Below are positions 1-9,289 of a stretch of DNA of 64,000 nt, in pieces. A program made the position numbers and the translations under genes. How positions within the stretch are numbered: the stretch's first letter is position 1; each line of letters begins with the position of its first letter. Below the pieces are notes generated by a model. That model was not told the DNA's origin, made no database searches, and worked only from the letters and a program-made list of their open reading frames with translations. The stretch spans positions 1,380,811 through 1,444,810 of the forward strand of contig NZ_CP132359.1 of NCBI RefSeq assembly GCF_030758975.1, written 5' to 3'. This DNA comes from Bosea beijingensis. GTDB lineage: Bacteria; Pseudomonadota; Alphaproteobacteria; Rhizobiales; Beijerinckiaceae.

Positions 1-990
1 CAGTTCGGCGCGCTCCTCATTGGTCAGGACGAGATCGCCGGGCTCGTCCGCAACGCCGGCAAGCCAGCGGGCGAAGCCGGGCACCGGCGAGAGCGTCACG
101 AAGGTATCGAGCCCCGGCAATTCGCGCTTCAGGTCCTCGGCCACCTGCTTGATCAGGAAATTGCCGAAGGAGATGCCGCGCAGGCCTTCCTGGCAGTTCG
201 AGATTGAATAGAACACCGCCGTCGTCGCCTGCTGCGCGGGCAGGATCGCGCGCTCGGCCTCCAGCACCTCGCCGATACTGCGCGGGATGTCGCCGGTCAG
301 CGCGACCTCGACGAAGATCAGGGGATCGTCGACGAGCTGCGGATGGAAGAATGCGAAGCAGCGCCGATCCGCCGGCTCCAGCCGGCGCCGGAGGTCGTCC
401 CAGCCCTGGATCTCATGGACCGCCTCGTAGCGGATGATCTTCTCCAGGACGTTCGCCGGCGTGCGCCAGTCGATCCGGCGCAGGACGAGGAAGCCACGGT
501 TGAACCAGGAGCCGAAGAGATGGCGAAAATCCTCGTCGATGCCCTTGAGCTCCGGCTCCGCCGCCATCGCCTCGAACAGGGCCTCGCGCATCCGCACGAG
601 AACATGGGTGCCCTCGGGGGCGAGATTCAGGCGGCGCAGCAATTCCTGCCGGCGCGGCTCGGATGCCTGATGCAGGGCCGCGACGGTCGCCGGATAGGGC
701 TTGGCGCGATAGGCCTCGATCGCGGCGTCGAGCCGGTCGTGATCGGGGCCGAAACGCTCCCGCAGCAGGTTGAAGAAGGCGAGCCGGCCGGGCTTGTCGA
801 GCCCCTGCCAGGCTTCCAGCACGGCCTGCGCCAGCGCCATCCCCGAGGCCTCACCCCGACCGGACAGCAGGTCCTCGCAGAGCTTGTCGATCGGGCGCGA
901 GCGGTTGCCGAGGAAGCGCTCGAAACCGATCAGCGCGCGGCCGCGATCGGCCACGTTGGTCAGAAGTTCGCCGAGAAATGCCATGTCCAT
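1..990 (-). CDS. Malonyl-CoA decarboxylase, N-terminal 330 residues (runs off left edge)
   Basis: Decarboxylates malonyl-CoA to acetyl-CoA in the cytoplasm. The visible protein begins MDMAFLGELL and reads through the all-helical N-terminal domain into the catalytic domain. Typical family stretches are LFGSWFNRGFLVLRRIDW, AVFYSISNCQEGLRGISFG and TFVTLSPVPGF; the last holds the conserved serine of the active site. The partner histidine lies beyond the window edge. The start at 990 is preceded by GGGAG at about 994-998; a second in-frame ATG lies two codons further in. The gene is a separate unit from the otnK-like gene upstream (59 bp gap). Family assignment is firm; whether it serves malonate catabolism or fatty acid control cannot be seen here. 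Confidence 0.9.
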   Translation of the reverse strand, partial: MDMAFLGELLTNVADRGRALIGFERFLGNRSRPIDKLCEDLLSGRGEASGMALAQAVLEAWQGLDKPGRLAFFNLLRERFGPDHDRLDAAIEAYRAKPYPATVAALHQASEPRRQELLRRLNLAPEGTHVLVRMREALFEAMAAEPELKGIDEDFRHLFGSWFNRGFLVLRRIDWRTPANVLEKIIRYEAVHEIQGWDDLRRRLEPADRRCFAFFHPQLVDDPLIFVEVALTGDIPRSIGEVLEAERAILPAQQATTAVFYSISNCQEGLRGISFGNFLIKQVAEDLKRELPGLDTFVTLSPVPGFARWLAGVADEPGDLVLTNEERAEL

Positions 991-1048
991 GCCGGCTCCC
1001 AATCCGTAGCCTGATCCTATACGAGATTCAGCGCAGGCAAATTGGGCA

Positions 1049-2314
1049 TCAGCGCAGCAGGTTCCAGGCTTTCAGGAAGAAATCCGGCGTGCCGAAATTG
1101 CCGGATTTCAGTGCGACGACCATCTCCGGCCCGTCGACGACGCGGGTCCAGGGCACGCCGGGATCGATTTCCGGGCCGATTTCCAGCGTGCGGATGCCCA
1201 AGCCCAGCACGGTCGCGCCCGAGGTCTCGCCGCCCGCGACGAGAAGCCGCGTCACGCCGCCCTCCGACAGCCGCCGCGCGACTTCGGCAAAGGCGTGCTC
1301 GACGATGCTGCCGGCCTTCTCGCGGCCGAGCTTGTCCTGCACCGCCGCGACCTCGGCCGGATCGTCACTGGAATAGACGAGAAAAGGCTTGTCGGCCGAT
1401 TGGGCCAATGCCCAGGCGGCGAGGCTTTCCGCATTCTGGCTGCCATCGGCCAGCGCGAAGGGGTCGACCTTGAGCGCCGGAAAGCCAGCGCCCAGCGCCG
1501 CCTTGATCTGGCCGCGCGTCGCGGTCGAGCAACTGCCGGAAATGATGCCGGCGCGCCCGGCCGGGGCTTTCAGCTCCGCCGGGCCCGGACGTTCGGGCAA
1601 GAGACCGGCACGACGGAAATTCTGCGGCAGGCCCATCGCAATGCCCGAGCCGCCGGTCAGCAGCACATGCTCCGACACGGCATGGCCGAGCGTCATCAGG
1701 TCTTCGTTGGTCAAGGCATCGGTAACGGCATAGCGGATGCCGTCGGCCTGGAGCTTCGCGAGGCGCGCCTTCACCGCCGAAGGACCGGCGAGCACGGTGG
1801 CGTAGTCGACGAGGCCGGTCTCGGCCTTCGCCTGCGTCGACATCAATCGCATCAGGCTGGAATCGCGCATCGGCGTCAGCGGATGATCCTTCATCGAGCT
1901 TTCGTGCAGCGGCACGGCACCGACGAAGAGATAGCCCTGATAGATCGAGCGGCCATTCGCAGGGAACGCCGGGCAGACGATGGCGAGCTTGGCGCCGAGG
2001 CGCTGCGCCAGCGCATTCGCCACCGGCCCGATATTGCCCTGCGCCGTCGAATCGAAGGTCGAGCAGTATTTGAACAGGATCTGGCGCGCGCCGCCCTTCA
2101 GCAGCGCCTCGCAGGCGGCGAGCGAATCCGCGACGGCCTCCGCAACCGGATTGGTCCGTGATTTCAGCGCGACGACGACGGCATCGGCTTCCGGCAGGGC
2201 GGCGTCGGCCGGAGGCACGCCGATGACCTGCACGGTGCGCATGCCCGCCCGGTTCAGCATCAGCGCGACATCGGTCGCGCCCGTCATGTCGTCGGCGATC
2301 ACGCCCAGCAGCAT
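1049..2314 (-). CDS. otnK: Four-carbon acid sugar kinase, OtnK type (DUF1537)
   Basis: Predicted ATP-dependent kinase of 421 residues acting on 3-oxo-tetronate or a related sugar acid. The N-terminus carries the family signature IADDMTGATD, and the C-terminal half has the nucleotide-binding stretch GGETSGATVLGLGI. Length is normal for the family. The ATG at 2314 is chosen because GGGGAGA lies just upstream; longer readings have no family similarity. In characterised pathways OtnK sits with an epimerase/isomerase, a dehydrogenase and an aldolase (OtnI, OtnC, LtnD). None is next to it here, and its divergent neighbour is a peptide importer, so the true substrate is open. Confidence 0.85.
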   Translation of the reverse strand: MLLGVIADDMTGATDVALMLNRAGMRTVQVIGVPPADAALPEADAVVVALKSRTNPVAEAVADSLAACEALLKGGARQILFKYCSTFDSTAQGNIGPVANALAQRLGAKLAIVCPAFPANGRSIYQGYLFVGAVPLHESSMKDHPLTPMRDSSLMRLMSTQAKAETGLVDYATVLAGPSAVKARLAKLQADGIRYAVTDALTNEDLMTLGHAVSEHVLLTGGSGIAMGLPQNFRRAGLLPERPGPAELKAPAGRAGIISGSCSTATRGQIKAALGAGFPALKVDPFALADGSQNAESLAAWALAQSADKPFLVYSSDDPAEVAAVQDKLGREKAGSIVEHAFAEVARRLSEGGVTRLLVAGGETSGATVLGLGIRTLEIGPEIDPGVPWTRVVDGPEMVVALKSGNFGTPDFFLKAWNLLR

Positions 2315-2618
2315 GCTCGATCTCCCCTGCCCACTCGGGCGCCTTGCCTTGCCGACCGCCGTTCTAGTCCCTGCCGAGAAAGCTGGCGACCGCCGTTGCC
2401 GCATCGTGCATGTCCACCCCGCACATGGAAACCCGTTTCCGGCAATGCCTCTCGTGCCCAGGGGACAAGCACGGCTGCCTGCGAATTGATGCGGCGCATC
2501 ATCGACGGCGGCCGCGATCTGAGTCAGGTTAGTGCCACAAGGAACGAATTGAGCAGGACGACCCGCTGCCGACGCGGCGGGAACGTTCGCCGACAACCGT
2601 CCGGAACGAGGGGATATC
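2315..2618. other. Divergent intergenic region between otnK and the peptide importer
   Basis: About 300 bases separating two outward-facing genes, so it should hold both promoters. The only clear element is the GAGGGGATATC ribosome-binding region just before the ATG at 2619. No gene, hairpin or repeat stands out. Confidence 0.4.
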
Positions 2619-4124
2619 ATGAAGCTTTTGAAGGTTGCGATCTCCGCCGCCGCGCTCGCGCTCGCGACGTTGCCGGCCCTGGCCCAGGCGCCATCCACCC
2701 TGCGCATCGGCCTGCAGGAAGACCCCGACATGCTCGATCCGCACAAGGCGCGCACCTTCGTCGGCCGCATCGTCTTCATGGGGTTGTGCGACCGGCTGGT
2801 CGACATCACGCCGGAGCTGAAGCTGGTGCCGCGGCTGGCGACGGAATGGAACTTCTCCGCCGACGGCCTGACGCTGACGATGAAGCTGCGCAGCGATGCG
2901 AAGTTCCACGATGGCGAAGCCTTCAATGCCGAGGCCGCCAAGGCCAATCTGGAGCGCGCCCGCACCCTGCCCGACTCGCTGCGCAAGGCCGAGCTCGCCT
3001 CGGTCGATACCATCGAGGCGCCTGACGCCACCACGCTGGTGATCAAGCTGAAGCGCCCGGACGCAACGCTGCTCTCGCAGCTCACCGACCGCGCCGGCAT
3101 GATGCTGTCGCCCAAGACGCTTTCGGGCGACGTCGCCGCCAAGCCGGTCTGTTCAGGTCCTTATAAATTCGTCGAGCGGGTGCAGAACGACCGCATCGTG
3201 CTGGAGAAGTTCAAGGAGCACTGGGAGGCCGACAAGTACAATTTCGACCGCGTGCTCTACCGCTCGATCCCCGATACGACGGTGCGTCTCGCCAACCTGC
3301 GCTCCGGCGAGCTCGACATGCTGGAGCGGCTGGCCCCGACCGACGTGAAGTCGGCTCAATCGGACAAGTCGCTGAAGATCGAGAGCATCGCCAATCTCGG
3401 CTACCAGGGCATCACCATCAACACCAATAACGGCGAAGCGGCTAAGCAGCCGATGGGCCAGGACAAGCGCGTGCGCCAGGCGCTCTCGCTGTCGATCGAT
3501 CGCAAGGTGCTGAGCCAGGTCGTGTTCGAAGGGCTCTATGCTCCCTCGAACCAGCCGTTCAACCCCGGCAACTACTATGTCAGCGCCGACCTGCCGGTAC
3601 CGGCCCGCGACCTCGCCAAGGCCAAAGCCCTGCTCAAGGAAGCCGGGCAGTCCAAGGTCACGGTCGAGCTCTTCGTCACCAACAACCCGGTCGACGCCCA
3701 GCTCGGGCAGGTGATCCAGGCGATGGCACAGGAAGCCGGCATCGACATCCAGATCCGCTCGACCGAATTCGCCAGCCAGTTGCGCGACCAGCAGCAGGGC
3801 AAGTTCCAGATGAGCCGCGTCGGCTGGTCCGGCCGCATCGACCCGGATGGCAACATTCACCCCTTCGCTCATTCGAAGGGCAACCAGAACGACGGCAAAT
3901 ACGCCAATGCCGAGGTCGACAAGCTGCTCGACGAGGCCCGCACGATCTACGAGCCGGCCGAGCGCAAGAAGCGCTACGACGCCGCGCAGAAGATCCTGCA
4001 GGACGAGTTGCCGATCGTCTATCTCTATAACCAGACGGTGTTCTTCGCGATGCGCTCCAACCTGCAGGGCTTCGCAATCAACCCCGACGGGATCATCCGG
4101 CTGGCGGGAATGAAGCGCTCGTGA
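2619..4124 (+). CDS. Peptide/opine ABC transporter substrate-binding protein (family 5, DppA-like)
   Basis: Periplasmic binding protein of 501 residues. A Sec signal peptide ends near residue 22 (cleavage after ALA in LPALAQA). The mature chain opens with TLRIGLQEDPDMLDPHKA, the usual start of family 5 proteins that bind di- and oligopeptides, opines or glutathione-like ligands. RVRQALSLSIDRK is the typical hinge-side signature. The strong ribosome site is GAGGGG. It heads an operon with two permeases, a gamma-glutamyltransferase-like enzyme and a DUF1028 protein, which suggests gamma-glutamyl or other small peptides as ligand; that is inference. No ATPase gene is present in this operon. Confidence 0.9.
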   Translation: MKLLKVAISAAALALATLPALAQAPSTLRIGLQEDPDMLDPHKARTFVGRIVFMGLCDRLVDITPELKLVPRLATEWNFSADGLTLTMKLRSDAKFHDGEAFNAEAAKANLERARTLPDSLRKAELASVDTIEAPDATTLVIKLKRPDATLLSQLTDRAGMMLSPKTLSGDVAAKPVCSGPYKFVERVQNDRIVLEKFKEHWEADKYNFDRVLYRSIPDTTVRLANLRSGELDMLERLAPTDVKSAQSDKSLKIESIANLGYQGITINTNNGEAAKQPMGQDKRVRQALSLSIDRKVLSQVVFEGLYAPSNQPFNPGNYYVSADLPVPARDLAKAKALLKEAGQSKVTVELFVTNNPVDAQLGQVIQAMAQEAGIDIQIRSTEFASQLRDQQQGKFQMSRVGWSGRIDPDGNIHPFAHSKGNQNDGKYANAEVDKLLDEARTIYEPAERKKRYDAAQKILQDELPIVYLYNQTVFFAMRSNLQGFAINPDGIIRLAGMKRS

Positions 4125-4151
4125 CGCTGCTCATGATCTGAGGGCTGGCCC

Positions 4152-5096
4152 ATGGCCACGCTCATCCTCCGCCGTTTCCTGATCGCGATACCGACGCTCT
4201 TTCTGGTGTCGCTCTTCGTCTTCGCCCTGCAGCGCGCGCTGCCGGGCGACCCCTTCCTCGTGATCGCCGGCGAGGAACGCGACCCCGAGGTGATCGCGCG
4301 CTTGCGCGAGATCTACCGGCTGGACGATCCGATCTTCGTCCAGTTCTTCGCCTGGCTCGGGCAGGTCGTGCAGGGTGATTTCGGCCGCTCGCTGCGCACC
4401 GGCGAGCCGGTCCTCGGGCTGATCCTGCAGAAGCTGCCGGTGACGATCCAGCTCGCCACCGCCTCGATCCTGGTCGCGATCGTCATAGGCATTCCGATCG
4501 GCATCCTGGCCGCGCGGCGCAAGGGCACGGTGGTCGACTATTCCGCCAGCGCGGTCGCGCTCTCCGGCCTGTCGATCCCGAATTTCTGGTTCGGGATCAT
4601 GCTGATCCTGCTGGTCTCGGTATACCTGAAATGGCTGCCGGCCTCGGGCTATGAATCGATCTTCGAGAACCCCTGGGAGGCGATCAAACGCCTGATCATG
4701 CCGGCCTTCGTGCTTGGCAACGGGCTCGCCGCCTTCCTGATGCGCCATACCCGCTCGGCAATGCTGGAGGTGCTGCGCTCGGACTATGTCCGCACCGCCC
4801 GCGCCAAGGGGCTCGACGAGGACACGGTCGTGCATCGCCATGCGCTGCGCAACGCGCTGGTGCCGATCATCACGCTGACCACCCTGCTCTTCGGCGAATT
4901 GCTGGCCGGCGCGGTGCTGACCGAGCAGGTCTTCACCATCCCCGGTTTCGGCAAGCTGATCGTCGATGCCGTGTTCAACCGCGACTATGGCGTGGTGCAG
5001 GGCGTCGTGCTGTGCACGGCCATCGGCTTCATCCTGATGAACCTGATCGCCGACATCCTCTACATCCTCGTCAATCCGCGCCTGAGGACCGGCTGA
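4152..5096 (+). CDS. Peptide ABC transporter permease 1 (DppB-like)
   Basis: Inner-membrane permease of 314 residues with about six hydrophobic segments. It starts with the DppB-type N-terminus (RRFLIAIPTLFLVSLFVFAL) and carries the cytoplasmic EAA-type loop YVRTARAKGLDEDTVVHRHA, where the ATPase docks. The stop codon overlaps the ATG of the next permease by one base (TGATG), indicating translational coupling. It lies 27 bp downstream of the binding protein. Confidence 0.92.
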   Translation: MATLILRRFLIAIPTLFLVSLFVFALQRALPGDPFLVIAGEERDPEVIARLREIYRLDDPIFVQFFAWLGQVVQGDFGRSLRTGEPVLGLILQKLPVTIQLATASILVAIVIGIPIGILAARRKGTVVDYSASAVALSGLSIPNFWFGIMLILLVSVYLKWLPASGYESIFENPWEAIKRLIMPAFVLGNGLAAFLMRHTRSAMLEVLRSDYVRTARAKGLDEDTVVHRHALRNALVPIITLTTLLFGELLAGAVLTEQVFTIPGFGKLIVDAVFNRDYGVVQGVVLCTAIGFILMNLIADILYILVNPRLRTG

Positions 5097-5977
5097 TGGC
5101 TTCGCTCGATTCCATCGCCTCGGCAGGCGGATCGGCCGGTGTCAGCGGTCGCCCCGGCGTTCTGGCGCGCCTCATCCGCAACAAGTCCGCGCTGCTCGGC
5201 GGCGGGCTCGTCCTGATCTTCGTCCTGATGGCGGTTCTGGCGCCGGTGCTGCCTTTGGCCGATCCGTTCAAGTCGAACTTCCTCGCCATCCGCAAGCCGC
5301 CCTCCGAACTCTACTGGTTCGGCACGGACGAGCTCGGCCGCGATCAGGTCTCGCGATTGTTCTACGGGGCGCAGGCTTCGCTGCTCGCGGGCATCGTATC
5401 GGTGCTGATCGCGGTGGCGATCGGCCTGCCCTTCGGCCTGCTCGCCGGCTGGTATGGCGGCTGGATCGATATCGTGATCTCGCGCGTCACCGAGGCCCTG
5501 CTCGCCTGCCCGTTCCTGATCCTCGCCATCGCCTTCGCCGCCGTGCTCGGGCCATCGCTGACCAATGCGATGATCGCGATCGGCCTGTCCGCCGTGCCGA
5601 TCTTCATCCGGCTGATCCGCGGGCAGGTGATGAATGTGAAAGCGGAGGATTTCGTCGAGGGCGCGCGGGCGGTCGGGGCACGGGACCTCCGGTTGATGTT
5701 CCGCCATGTCCTGCCCAACACCCTGTCCCCCATCGTGGTGCAGTCGACTTTGTTCATGGCGCAGGCGATCATTCTGGAAGCCGCCCTCTCCTTCCTCGGC
5801 CTCGGCCAGCAGCCGCCGTCGCCGTCCTGGGGACAGATGCTCAACGTCGCCAAGAACTTCATGGAGCAGGCGCCGTGGATGTCGGTGGCGCCGGGCGTCT
5901 GCATCTTCCTCGCCGTGCTCGGCTTCAACCTGCTCGGCGACGGCCTGCGCGACGCGCTCGATCCGAAAGAAAACTAA
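5096..5977 (+). CDS. Peptide ABC transporter permease 2 (DppC-like)
   Basis: Second permease of the importer, 293 residues. The N-terminus is cytoplasmic (RLIRNKSALLGGGLVLIF), followed by the DppC hallmark WFGTDELGRDQVSRLFYGA and an EAA loop DFVEGARAVGARDLRLMFRH. The start is fixed by the one-base overlap with the upstream permease. A broken relative of this family lies at 13782-14141 on the other strand. The two ATPase subunits usual for this class are not encoded in the operon and must come from elsewhere. Confidence 0.92.
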   Translation: MASLDSIASAGGSAGVSGRPGVLARLIRNKSALLGGGLVLIFVLMAVLAPVLPLADPFKSNFLAIRKPPSELYWFGTDELGRDQVSRLFYGAQASLLAGIVSVLIAVAIGLPFGLLAGWYGGWIDIVISRVTEALLACPFLILAIAFAAVLGPSLTNAMIAIGLSAVPIFIRLIRGQVMNVKAEDFVEGARAVGARDLRLMFRHVLPNTLSPIVVQSTLFMAQAIILEAALSFLGLGQQPPSPSWGQMLNVAKNFMEQAPWMSVAPGVCIFLAVLGFNLLGDGLRDALDPKEN

Positions 5978-5994
5978 GCTTCAGGGATACGCCC

Positions 5995-7794
5995 ATGTTC
6001 ACCACCCGCCCCGAAATCCTCGGCACCTTCGGTGTCGTGACCTCGACGCACTGGCTCGCCACCGCGTCCGGCATGGCGATGCTGGAAAAGGGCGGCAACG
6101 CCTTCGATGCCTGCGCCGCCGCTGCCTTCGTCCTGCAGGTGGTGGAGCCGCATCTCGTCGGCCCGGCCGGGGACATGCCGGCCGTGTTCTATTCGGCCGA
6201 GACCGGTAAGGTGGAGACGCTCTGCGCGCAGGGGCCGGCCCCACAGGCGGCGACCATCGCGGCCTACAAGGCGCTCGGCCTCGACCTGATCCCAGGCTCC
6301 GGCCTGCTCGCCACCGTTATCCCCGGCGCCTTCGGCGGCTGGATGACTCTGCTGCGCGACCACGGGCGGCTGAAGCTGCGCGACGTGCTGGAGCCGGCGA
6401 TCGGCTATTTCGAGAACGGCCACCCGATGCTGCCGCGCGTCTCGGATTCGATCCGGGAGCTGAGCGACCTCTTCAGCAACGAGTGGTCGACATCGGGCGA
6501 CGTCTATCTGCCCGGCGGCAACGTGCCGGAAGCGCGCAAGCTCTTCGCCAACAAGGCCGCGGCCGAGACCTACAAGCGCATCCTCTCCGAGGCGGAAGCC
6601 AAGGGCGACGACCGGCAGGAGCAGATCCAGGGCGCCTATGACGCCTGGTACAAGGGCTTCGTCGCCGAGGCGATGGACCGCTTCTGCCGCACGCAGGAGG
6701 TGATGGATTCCTCCGGCCGGCGCAACAAGGGCCTGCTGACCGCGCAGGACATGGCGAATTACAAGCCGACCTACGAGACGCCGACCTCCGTGACCTATCA
6801 TGACTGGGAGGTCTTCAAGATCGGCCCCTGGGGCCAGGGCCCGGCCTTCCTGCAGACACTGAAGATCCTTGAAGGCGTCGATCTCGCCGGGATGGGGCCC
6901 GCGAGCCCCGAATTCGTCCACCATGTCGTCGAGGCGATGAAGCTCGCCTTCGCCGATCGCGAGGCCTATTACGGCGACCCGGATTTCGTGAAGGTGCCGC
7001 TCGCGACGCTGCTCTCCGAAGACTATGCCGCCGGCAGGCGCGGGCTCATCGGCGAGCGCGCTTCGCTGGAGTTGCGGCCGGGCGTCGTCTCCGGCTACGA
7101 GGCGCAGGTCGCGCATGCAATGAAGGCGCTCGGCGCCATCGCCCAGCCCACCCAGGGCGGCGCCAGCGTCGGCGAGCCGACCATGGCCTCGATGGTCGCG
7201 GCCGGCCGCAAGGGCGATACGGTCCATATCGACGTCATCGACAAATGGGGCAACATGATCGCGGCAACGCCTTCCGGTGGCTGGCTGCAATCCTCCCCGG
7301 TGATTCCAGAGCTCGGCTTCCCGCTGAATTCCCGCGCCCAGAGCTTCTGGCTGGAGGAAGGCCTGCCGGCCTCGCTCGCGCCGGGCAAGCGGCCGCGCAC
7401 GACGCTGACGCCCTCGATAGCCTTCGAGCACGGCAAGCCCCGCCTCGCCTTCGGCACGCCGGGCGGCGACCAGCAGGAGCAGTGGCAGCTCGGCCTGTTC
7501 CTGCGCCGCGTCCATCACGGCCTCAACCTGCAGGAGGCGATCGACCTGCCGCTGTTCCACACACAGCACTTCCCCTCCTCCTTCTACCCGCGCTCGTCGC
7601 GGCCCGGCCATATGATGATCGAGGAGAGCATCGGCGCCGCCGCACTGGCCGAACTGGAGCGCCGCGGCCATGCCGTCGAGAAGGCGCCCGCCTGGACGGT
7701 GGGGCGGCTCACTGCGGCAGAACGCGGCGATGACGGCCTCTTGCGCGCCGCCGCGACGCCGCGTCTGATGCAAGCCTATGCCGCCGGCCGCTGA
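5995..7794 (+). CDS. Gamma-glutamyltransferase-like Ntn hydrolase
   Basis: 599-residue member of the gamma-glutamyltransferase family, close in style to the YwrD branch. These enzymes self-cleave before a threonine; here the candidate is Thr409 in KGDTVHIDVIDKWGN. The small-subunit region continues with SGGWLQSSPVIPELGFPLNSR and TPGGDQQEQWQ. There is no signal peptide, so it should act in the cytoplasm on an imported gamma-glutamyl compound, unlike periplasmic GGTs. It lies 17 bp after the permease gene and shares its operon. Substrate is unknown; glutathione fragments or gamma-glutamyl amides are reasonable candidates. Confidence 0.85.
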   Translation: MFTTRPEILGTFGVVTSTHWLATASGMAMLEKGGNAFDACAAAAFVLQVVEPHLVGPAGDMPAVFYSAETGKVETLCAQGPAPQAATIAAYKALGLDLIPGSGLLATVIPGAFGGWMTLLRDHGRLKLRDVLEPAIGYFENGHPMLPRVSDSIRELSDLFSNEWSTSGDVYLPGGNVPEARKLFANKAAAETYKRILSEAEAKGDDRQEQIQGAYDAWYKGFVAEAMDRFCRTQEVMDSSGRRNKGLLTAQDMANYKPTYETPTSVTYHDWEVFKIGPWGQGPAFLQTLKILEGVDLAGMGPASPEFVHHVVEAMKLAFADREAYYGDPDFVKVPLATLLSEDYAAGRRGLIGERASLELRPGVVSGYEAQVAHAMKALGAIAQPTQGGASVGEPTMASMVAAGRKGDTVHIDVIDKWGNMIAATPSGGWLQSSPVIPELGFPLNSRAQSFWLEEGLPASLAPGKRPRTTLTPSIAFEHGKPRLAFGTPGGDQQEQWQLGLFLRRVHHGLNLQEAIDLPLFHTQHFPSSFYPRSSRPGHMMIEESIGAAALAELERRGHAVEKAPAWTVGRLTAAERGDDGLLRAAATPRLMQAYAAGR

Positions 7795-7805
7795 GGGATA
7801 ATCGC

Positions 7806-8534
7806 ATGACCTGGTCCATCGTCGCCCGCGACGCCGCGACCGGCGCCTATGGCGTCGCCGTCTCGACCTGCGCCTTCGCGGTCGGTGCCCGCGTGCCCTA
7901 TGGCGGCGGGCGCGTCGGCGCCATCGCCACGCAGGCCTTCGTCAATCCGCTCTACGGTGTCGATGGGCTGAGGCTCCTGCAGGAGGGCCGCTCGGCGGTC
8001 GAGATCATCGCGACGTTGACGGCAGCCGACGAAGGCCGCGCCCACAGGCAGCTCCACGTCATCGACCGCGACGGCAAGAGCGCCTCGCATACCGGCGCGG
8101 CCTGCATCGACTGGTGCGGCGCCGTCGACGGGCCGCAGGTTTCGGTTGCCGGCAACATGCTTGCCGGCCCGGAGGTCGTTCAGGAAACGCTGAAGGCCTA
8201 TATCGCCTCCTCGGCGCTCGATTTCGACGAGCGCCTGCTGGTCGCGCTGGAGGCCGGCGAGAAGGCCGGCGGCGACAAGCGCGGCAAGCAATCCGCCGCG
8301 ATCCGCATCTGGAACGGCGAGCCGGTGCCGAGCATCGACATCCGCGTCGACGACCACACGGACCCGCTCACGGAGTTGCGGCGGCTCTGGCGCGTGGCGC
8401 ATCAGCGCTCGGTGCCGTTCCAGCAGGCCTCGCCCTCGCGCGGGCGTCCTGCCGGCGTCACCGACCGGACCGAGCTCGACCGCCTCTGCACGGAATACGC
8501 CGCCGCCTGGAACGCCCGGCACCCGGAGACCTGA
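7806..8534 (+). CDS. DUF1028 family Ntn-hydrolase-like protein
   Basis: 242-residue protein beginning MTWSIVARDAATGAYGVAV, diagnostic of DUF1028. Members have an Ntn-hydrolase fold, but no firm reaction is known to me. Central stretches GAIATQAFVNPLYGVDGL and QVSVAGNMLAGPEVV are typical. It starts 11 bp after the GGT-like gene and is probably co-transcribed. DUF1028 genes often sit beside peptide importers and amidohydrolases, which supports a role in breaking down an imported amide or peptide. Confidence 0.85.
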   Translation: MTWSIVARDAATGAYGVAVSTCAFAVGARVPYGGGRVGAIATQAFVNPLYGVDGLRLLQEGRSAVEIIATLTAADEGRAHRQLHVIDRDGKSASHTGAACIDWCGAVDGPQVSVAGNMLAGPEVVQETLKAYIASSALDFDERLLVALEAGEKAGGDKRGKQSAAIRIWNGEPVPSIDIRVDDHTDPLTELRRLWRVAHQRSVPFQQASPSRGRPAGVTDRTELDRLCTEYAAAWNARHPET

Positions 8535-8617
8535 CCGGCCAAGCGCATTCTCGCCACCTCCGGGGCATGATAGGTTGACGCTCCGTCACGTTGTCATGCC
8601 GACGATAGGGTAGTGAG

Positions 8618-9277
8618 ATGGCCGATCCGAACACCGAAGCCCTGCAGCAACGCATCGCCACGCTTGAGGCGCAGGTTGCAAACCTGATGCAAGCGATTTC
8701 GGCGGATCGCAGCGGCAATGTGGTCATCAACGCGCGCGGTTCGCTGACGGTTAATTGCGGAACGGGCATGGTGCTGTACGCAGGCAACTCCATCACGCTG
8801 ACGCCTGGCATGGATTTGATTTTAAGGCCCGGGCACGACCTGAACGCAACTTCAGGCAACAGTCTGAACCTGACCTCAGGCAACTATCTGAACCTGACCA
8901 CAAGCAACAATGCAACGATAGCCGTCAGCGGCCGGCTGCGCGTCAGTGGTAACGCGGCCTCATTCGAGACGCGCAGCTTCAACGTCAGCGCGGCGGTGGG
9001 CTGCGATATCGAAAGCGGGCAAAACTTTGCCATAACAGCGGGCAAGGACATGGCGATGAGCGTCGGCGCGGGCATGGCCCTCAGTGTCGGCAAGTCGCTT
9101 GCGATCGAAAGCGCCGACGCCGCGACGCTCAGGAGCGGCGATGCCAAGCTGCACATGAAGAAGGATGGCAGCGTCGAATTGCAAGGACGCGATATCGCAC
9201 TCAAGGCTTCCGGACGCCTCGAAGCCAAGGCGTCCGGCCATGTCACGATCAAGGGATCGAAGATCCTGCAGAATTGA
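8618..9277 (+). CDS. Free-standing spike-like beta-solenoid protein (VgrG/gp5 C-terminus type)
   Basis: 219 residues with no signal peptide. Residues 5-28 form a short coiled-coil-like helix (LQQRIATLEAQVANLMQA). The rest is a run of short degenerate repeats, for example SGNSLNLTSGNYLNLTTSN and GKDMAMSVGAGMALSVGKS. The end, KKDGSVELQGRDIALKASG then VTIKGSKILQN, resembles the tapering needle at the C-terminus of type VI VgrG and phage gp5 proteins. No VgrG core, OB-fold, effector, phage or secretion gene is near. The ribosome site is weak (AGGGT), and a TTGACG hexamer at 8575-8580 could belong to its promoter. Codon use is less GC-extreme than in neighbours, hinting at transfer. Function unknown. 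Confidence 0.75.
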   Translation: MADPNTEALQQRIATLEAQVANLMQAISADRSGNVVINARGSLTVNCGTGMVLYAGNSITLTPGMDLILRPGHDLNATSGNSLNLTSGNYLNLTTSNNATIAVSGRLRVSGNAASFETRSFNVSAAVGCDIESGQNFAITAGKDMAMSVGAGMALSVGKSLAIESADAATLRSGDAKLHMKKDGSVELQGRDIALKASGRLEAKASGHVTIKGSKILQN

Positions 9278-9289
9278 AGCCCGTCCGCC

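Noticed and set aside
2299..3025. Small frames crossing the otnK upstream region
   Set aside because: They overlap real genes or lack ribosome sites and family features.
5974..7773. 599-codon minus-strand frame
   Set aside because: Antisense to the GGT-like gene; composition typical of a shadow frame.
8618..9277. Prophage or type VI secretion island around the spike-like gene
   Set aside because: All neighbours on both sides are metabolic genes; no capsid, sheath, Hcp or effector genes are present.
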